DNA of 64,000 bases from positions 3,788,724 through 3,852,723 of the forward strand of contig OU744453.1 of assembly GCA_916610825.1 (NCBI GenBank), in the 5' to 3' direction. Below the pieces are notes generated by a model. That model was not told the DNA's origin. It saw only the letters and a list, made by a program, of their open reading frames with translations, and did not search any database. Every line of letters starts with the position of its first letter. Positions within the stretch are counted from its first letter, which is position 1. This DNA comes from Haliclystus octoradiatus (taxonomy: Eukaryota; Cnidaria; Staurozoa; Stauromedusae; Haliclystidae). Both the position numbers and the translations under genes were made by a program. Positions 60,900 to 64,000 of the stretch are shown in pieces.

Positions 60900-62060
60900 A
60901 ATTTAATAAATTGTTTTTGTTCAAAAGTCTTTTACTGTCACTTCTTAAATCCGTCACATTCCAATAGAGCTTTTCACAATTTCCCGATGAGTCCCTTAAG
61001 AATTAGATAAATAAGAGATTGATAACCTGGTTGGTGTATTTTAAAAAGACCATGACACCTGGATATATTGCTATGCAACACCAATATGTTGAACTGATAA
61101 GAACAATCAACAAAAAAACTGGCAATTTTCGAACCGAAAAAGTTGCCTGTCCCACCTCCTATAAATAGATGGAACTTGTTAGGGTTTCCCTTTCATATTT
61201 CTCTGCACTTTTCTCTCAAAATGTATCGCAATCTGAAGTAAAACTTTGTGTTGAGCCAGGGCTTATTGTTATTCAATGTAGAAACCTCCCAGAAATGAAT
61301 TCTGATGGAATACATGCATATAAATACAAATTACATAATAAATAATACATAAAGGCATAATACATGCATATACAAGTTATTACTCAATGCTTTTATAAAT
61401 GAATTAAGGATATATATTTAAAAAAAGATATTTTTGTTAATTATTTATAAAATTTGAAAGAGAATATTTAAATGCGATGAGCTATTTTGCACTAACTACA
61501 CCATCTGTTAATGGCTTCCAATAGTGCACTATACACGATAATAATAAAAATCATTATTGAACTTAGGTTCGGAGGTGTCAACATGATAGCGCACTGCGTA
61601 TAATGCATACGTAGGCGTCTTTGTTTTCACAAAAACCCGTTGTGGGTTCTGAACCTGATCGATTCTATTTTCATTTAGTTTATGACTTCATGATTAGCTG
61701 CAAGTTGGGATCTTATGTGGCAAACTTATGAACTTTGACAGCTCCGACTTTTATGTGTATTTCTTATTAGTAAATGATTTTATTCGTGCTTCACTGTGAC
61801 CTTCACATCCTACTAAAGGTGACATAATGAAATGAATATTTAATTATAATTTCGAGTTCATCTATGCTATAAATCTATTATCAAATATCAGGTAGTGATA
61901 TAACATAGATTAAATCGAATCAAATATATAAGATCCATGATAAAATCAGAAAGTTGTAGCAGCTGGCTATTTAGCTATTATATATGATAAAGAATTTTGT
62001 TTTTGTGCATTATTTGATTATATGGCATATAACTGACATCTTAGCTCATCGAAGAAAGAT
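60900..62060. other. intergenic stretch upstream of the secreted-protein gene
   Basis: It contains a TATAAATAG at about 61161 followed by pyrimidine-rich sequence, but no open frame follows. Otherwise AT-rich without features. It may include the promoter of the gene starting at 62066. Confidence 0.3.
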
Positions 62061-62065
62061 TTAAA

Positions 62066-63816
62066 ATGTTTTCAATAATTGTTATTGTATTGATTGTCAA
62101 ATCCTTTTTAGTTAAAGGAGATGATATATTAGATCTGATAACATACAAGGAAATAGACTCAAGCAATGCAGTCATGCAACCTATATCAGAACTTATAACC
62201 AATGGAAAAACTGATTGCTTGCTATACTGTAACACCATCAAGGCTACATGCAATGGCGTATATTTAAAGACTGAGGCAAATGGAAACATTCATTGCAAGT
62301 TAGTTAATGTTACCTTGACAAACTATGAGGAAGAAATAAATAAAGTGACAACATTCCGAAGTGTGAGTCCATTTTATAATTCTTATTTTTTAAATGTAAT
62401 CACTATAAAATATCTTCATTTATATAACATGGAAATGATAATTAGCTACACAGGAAAGTGCAACATTTAATAGCCCTTGATACATAGTTGTTTGTATTTT
62501 TAAATTATTTTGTTGCTTACATTTAAAAAATCAACTGGAAACACGTTCTTCTCGGATATTTTTAATTTTTCTCGCTTGTTTATACTTATAGATGCAAATT
62601 TCTTTATGTATATGTCATTTTAGTGGTTTCGCGCCATATTATTGGGCATATCTAAACCAAGTGAATCAATCAACAACTCATCTGATAGATATAGATGTAC
62701 CTGACCGGCATTTGTTTTAGAATTTTTCCTTTGTCTTGCGCATCAAGAGAAAATGGCATTTCACACACTGACTTTGTTCGCTCTTGGATTTTCTTTTGCT
62801 TCGCTGCGTCGTGTTCGTATTGTTTGACATTGAAATTCACATGTTCTCCATTTTTATCCATGCCAAAGAATGCAGCTTTAATTCAGCCAAAATTAACTAA
62901 GCAAAGTAAGAAAGACATTGCTAGTAAATCTATACTCTACAAAAACTCATATTATATAATTTTTTATCGAGCATGTCATTAAACGACTGATTTAATACAA
63001 AATGCAAAATGTTTTCGAAAGCTTTTTATGAGTTCAAAGATGTGTATTTATTATACCTTTCAGATGACAATTGGATCGTATCAACTCTTTCATCGTGTTT
63101 CAAGGAAAGGTAAGCTCATTATATTCTCTGATATTAATCTATGTAAATGCGAAAGTTTGCACGTGTATGCTTCCAGCTTATGATGTTTCTAAGCTACACC
63201 TTAAGAAACATGTTTGAGTTATATAAAATCTATAGATTCTTCCTTCCGCTGCCGTATTATGGACGAACTTCGACTTTTATATTTCATTTTGACACGCAAT
63301 TCAATTATTTAATTACTATGGTACATTTCTTTTTCAGCTAAAGTGGTATTTCATCATGACAAAGAACATCGAATTTATGTCAATGGCTATGAAGAACCAA
63401 ATTATTTCGTTATAAATATGGTTTATGATGAAAACATAGATCGTATCCATCGATTAATCAATTCCGCAAATCATTGTCAACAGTTTTTACGATACGAAGG
63501 CCAGAATGCTGGCATTTCCTATTGTGATTGGTCAATTCCAAAGAGTACAACTAAATTTAAATTTTTTCCAAAAAGTAACAACGGTAAAACATGCTACTGT
63601 TCTGGAGAAGAATCTTGTTGCTGTAAAGCACTGTCTTGGGATGTGTGTGAGTCAATTTTTGATAGTCCTGCTGGAGTGCTAAACATCGATGAAGGATATT
63701 TCACAAATAAGACATTACTTCCAATTATTCAGTTTCGAGTTGGTGACACAGGCAGCACTGTAGAATATGCTTATGTTACGATTGGACCATTAGAATGTGA
63801 AATTATAGTACCCTAG
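62066..63816 (+). CDS. secreted protein with Caspr/neurexin-type cysteine region, 3 exons, 273 aa
   Basis: Exons 62066-62362, 63064-63109 and 63338-63816 (TAG) join in frame. The donor AGT/GTGAGT gives phase 0, and the 46-nt middle exon ends in phase 1. Splicing two bases earlier would break the frame. Residues 1-18 form a signal peptide (IIVIVLIVKSFLV). Residues 45-80 carry a Cys-x3-Cys-x5-Cys...Cys motif (DCLLYCNTIKATC) that loosely resembles a PAN/apple fold. The C-terminal part has NHCQQFLRYEGQNAG, GKTCYCSGEESCCCK, AGVLNIDEGYFTNK, LLPIIQFRVGDTGST and VTIGPLEC. This resembles the fibrinogen-like region of neurexin/Caspr proteins, where C-QFIRYEC, a CxC cluster, W-D-G-L, LPV-GDT and GPL-C occur in that order. 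Its second cysteine is replaced by glycine. There is no transmembrane segment. Partner and role are unknown. Confidence 0.7.
62670..62861 (-). other. small Lys/Glu-rich ORF in intron 1 of the secreted-protein gene
   Basis: A 63-codon minus-strand frame (KQYEHDAAKQKKIQERTKSV) has protein-like composition but no splice context or known domain. It may be a relic of an inserted coding fragment. Low support. Confidence 0.2.
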
Positions 63817-63904
63817 AAAACAGATATAAATACAGTCATAAGATTGAGCTGATATCATTTTCCACTTTTGCACATTTTATTTGTATACTCGAACTTGCAC
63901 AAAC

Positions 63905-64000
63905 TTCGCTGTTTCAAGGTAAACCTAGACTTTATATATCAATTTCTAAATTAATTTCATGGATAATTATTGTACAATTTATATTAAGGACGTCCTTGTA
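63905..64000. repeat. dispersed repeat copy cut by the window end
   Basis: It matches 49043-49143 (CGCTGTTTCAAGGTAAACCTA, then TTAATTT-, ATTGTAC-A-TTATATTA-GACG-CCTTGTA) with scattered changes. The element continues past the window. Confidence 0.65.

Noticed and set aside
61160-61245. TATAAATAG followed by a pyrimidine-rich start as a small RNA or short gene promoter
   Set aside because: The only ATG nearby gives a six-codon frame and there is no recognisable snRNA or SL RNA sequence. Such words are expected in AT-rich DNA.

Overview
The window is animal nuclear DNA: AT-rich, sparse in genes, with genes split into many short exons by canonical GT-AG introns, and crowded with transposable elements (BEL/Pao and Gypsy LTR retrotransposons, CR1/L2-type LINEs, tRNA-derived SINEs, hAT-like and TA-flanked MITEs, and one large Academ-like DNA transposon). 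Thrombospondin repeats encoded by phase 1-1 exons and an LEKR1-like coiled-coil gene point to a metazoan. The transposon mix suits an aquatic invertebrate, possibly a non-vertebrate deuterostome such as a tunicate, but the sequence alone does not settle the group.

Three host genes can be assembled exon by exon. (1) Minus strand, 23254 down to 2289 and continuing beyond: a secreted modular protein. A signal-peptide exon is followed, after a 14-kb intron, by an N-terminal cysteine-poor region, three Ser/Thr-rich linker exons, a first thrombospondin type 1 repeat (TSR), a cysteine-rich module and three more TSRs. Every internal exon is phase 1-1. (2) Plus strand, 25672-44999: an 11-exon gene for a 630-residue coiled-coil protein resembling vertebrate LEKR1. 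Its reading frame is intact only if one intron uses a GC donor. (3) Plus strand, 62066-63816: a 3-exon secreted protein of 273 residues with an N-terminal cysteine motif and a C-terminal segment like the fibrinogen-like cysteine region of neurexin/Caspr-type proteins.

The 14-kb first intron of gene 1 is almost entirely a retroelement complex. LTRs at 9619 and 23147 are flanked by the same 5-bp duplication (AGCAG). They enclose a decayed BEL/Pao element (15045-22770, minus strand), a third LTR of the same family, a second and different Pao-type internal region (10179-12290), a LINE, a foldback element and a SINE dimer. The introns of gene 2 carry a family of palindromic TA-flanked MITEs, two of which begin about 25 nt after a splice donor.

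Just 3' of gene 2 (283 bp past its stop) lies a 7.37-kb DNA transposon with 281-bp terminal inverted repeats at both ends (45283-45563, 52368-52648). Its split, frameshifted coding region has a transposase-like N-terminal part, an XPG/FEN1-like nuclease part and a C-terminal CXC cysteine motif, as in the AcademX group. Beyond it are a 230-bp pure ATT repeat, a 3'-truncated Gypsy element with a recognisable 139-bp LTR and primer-binding site (56544-59172), and a SINE with a tRNA-like head. The stretches between these hold no gene I can support.
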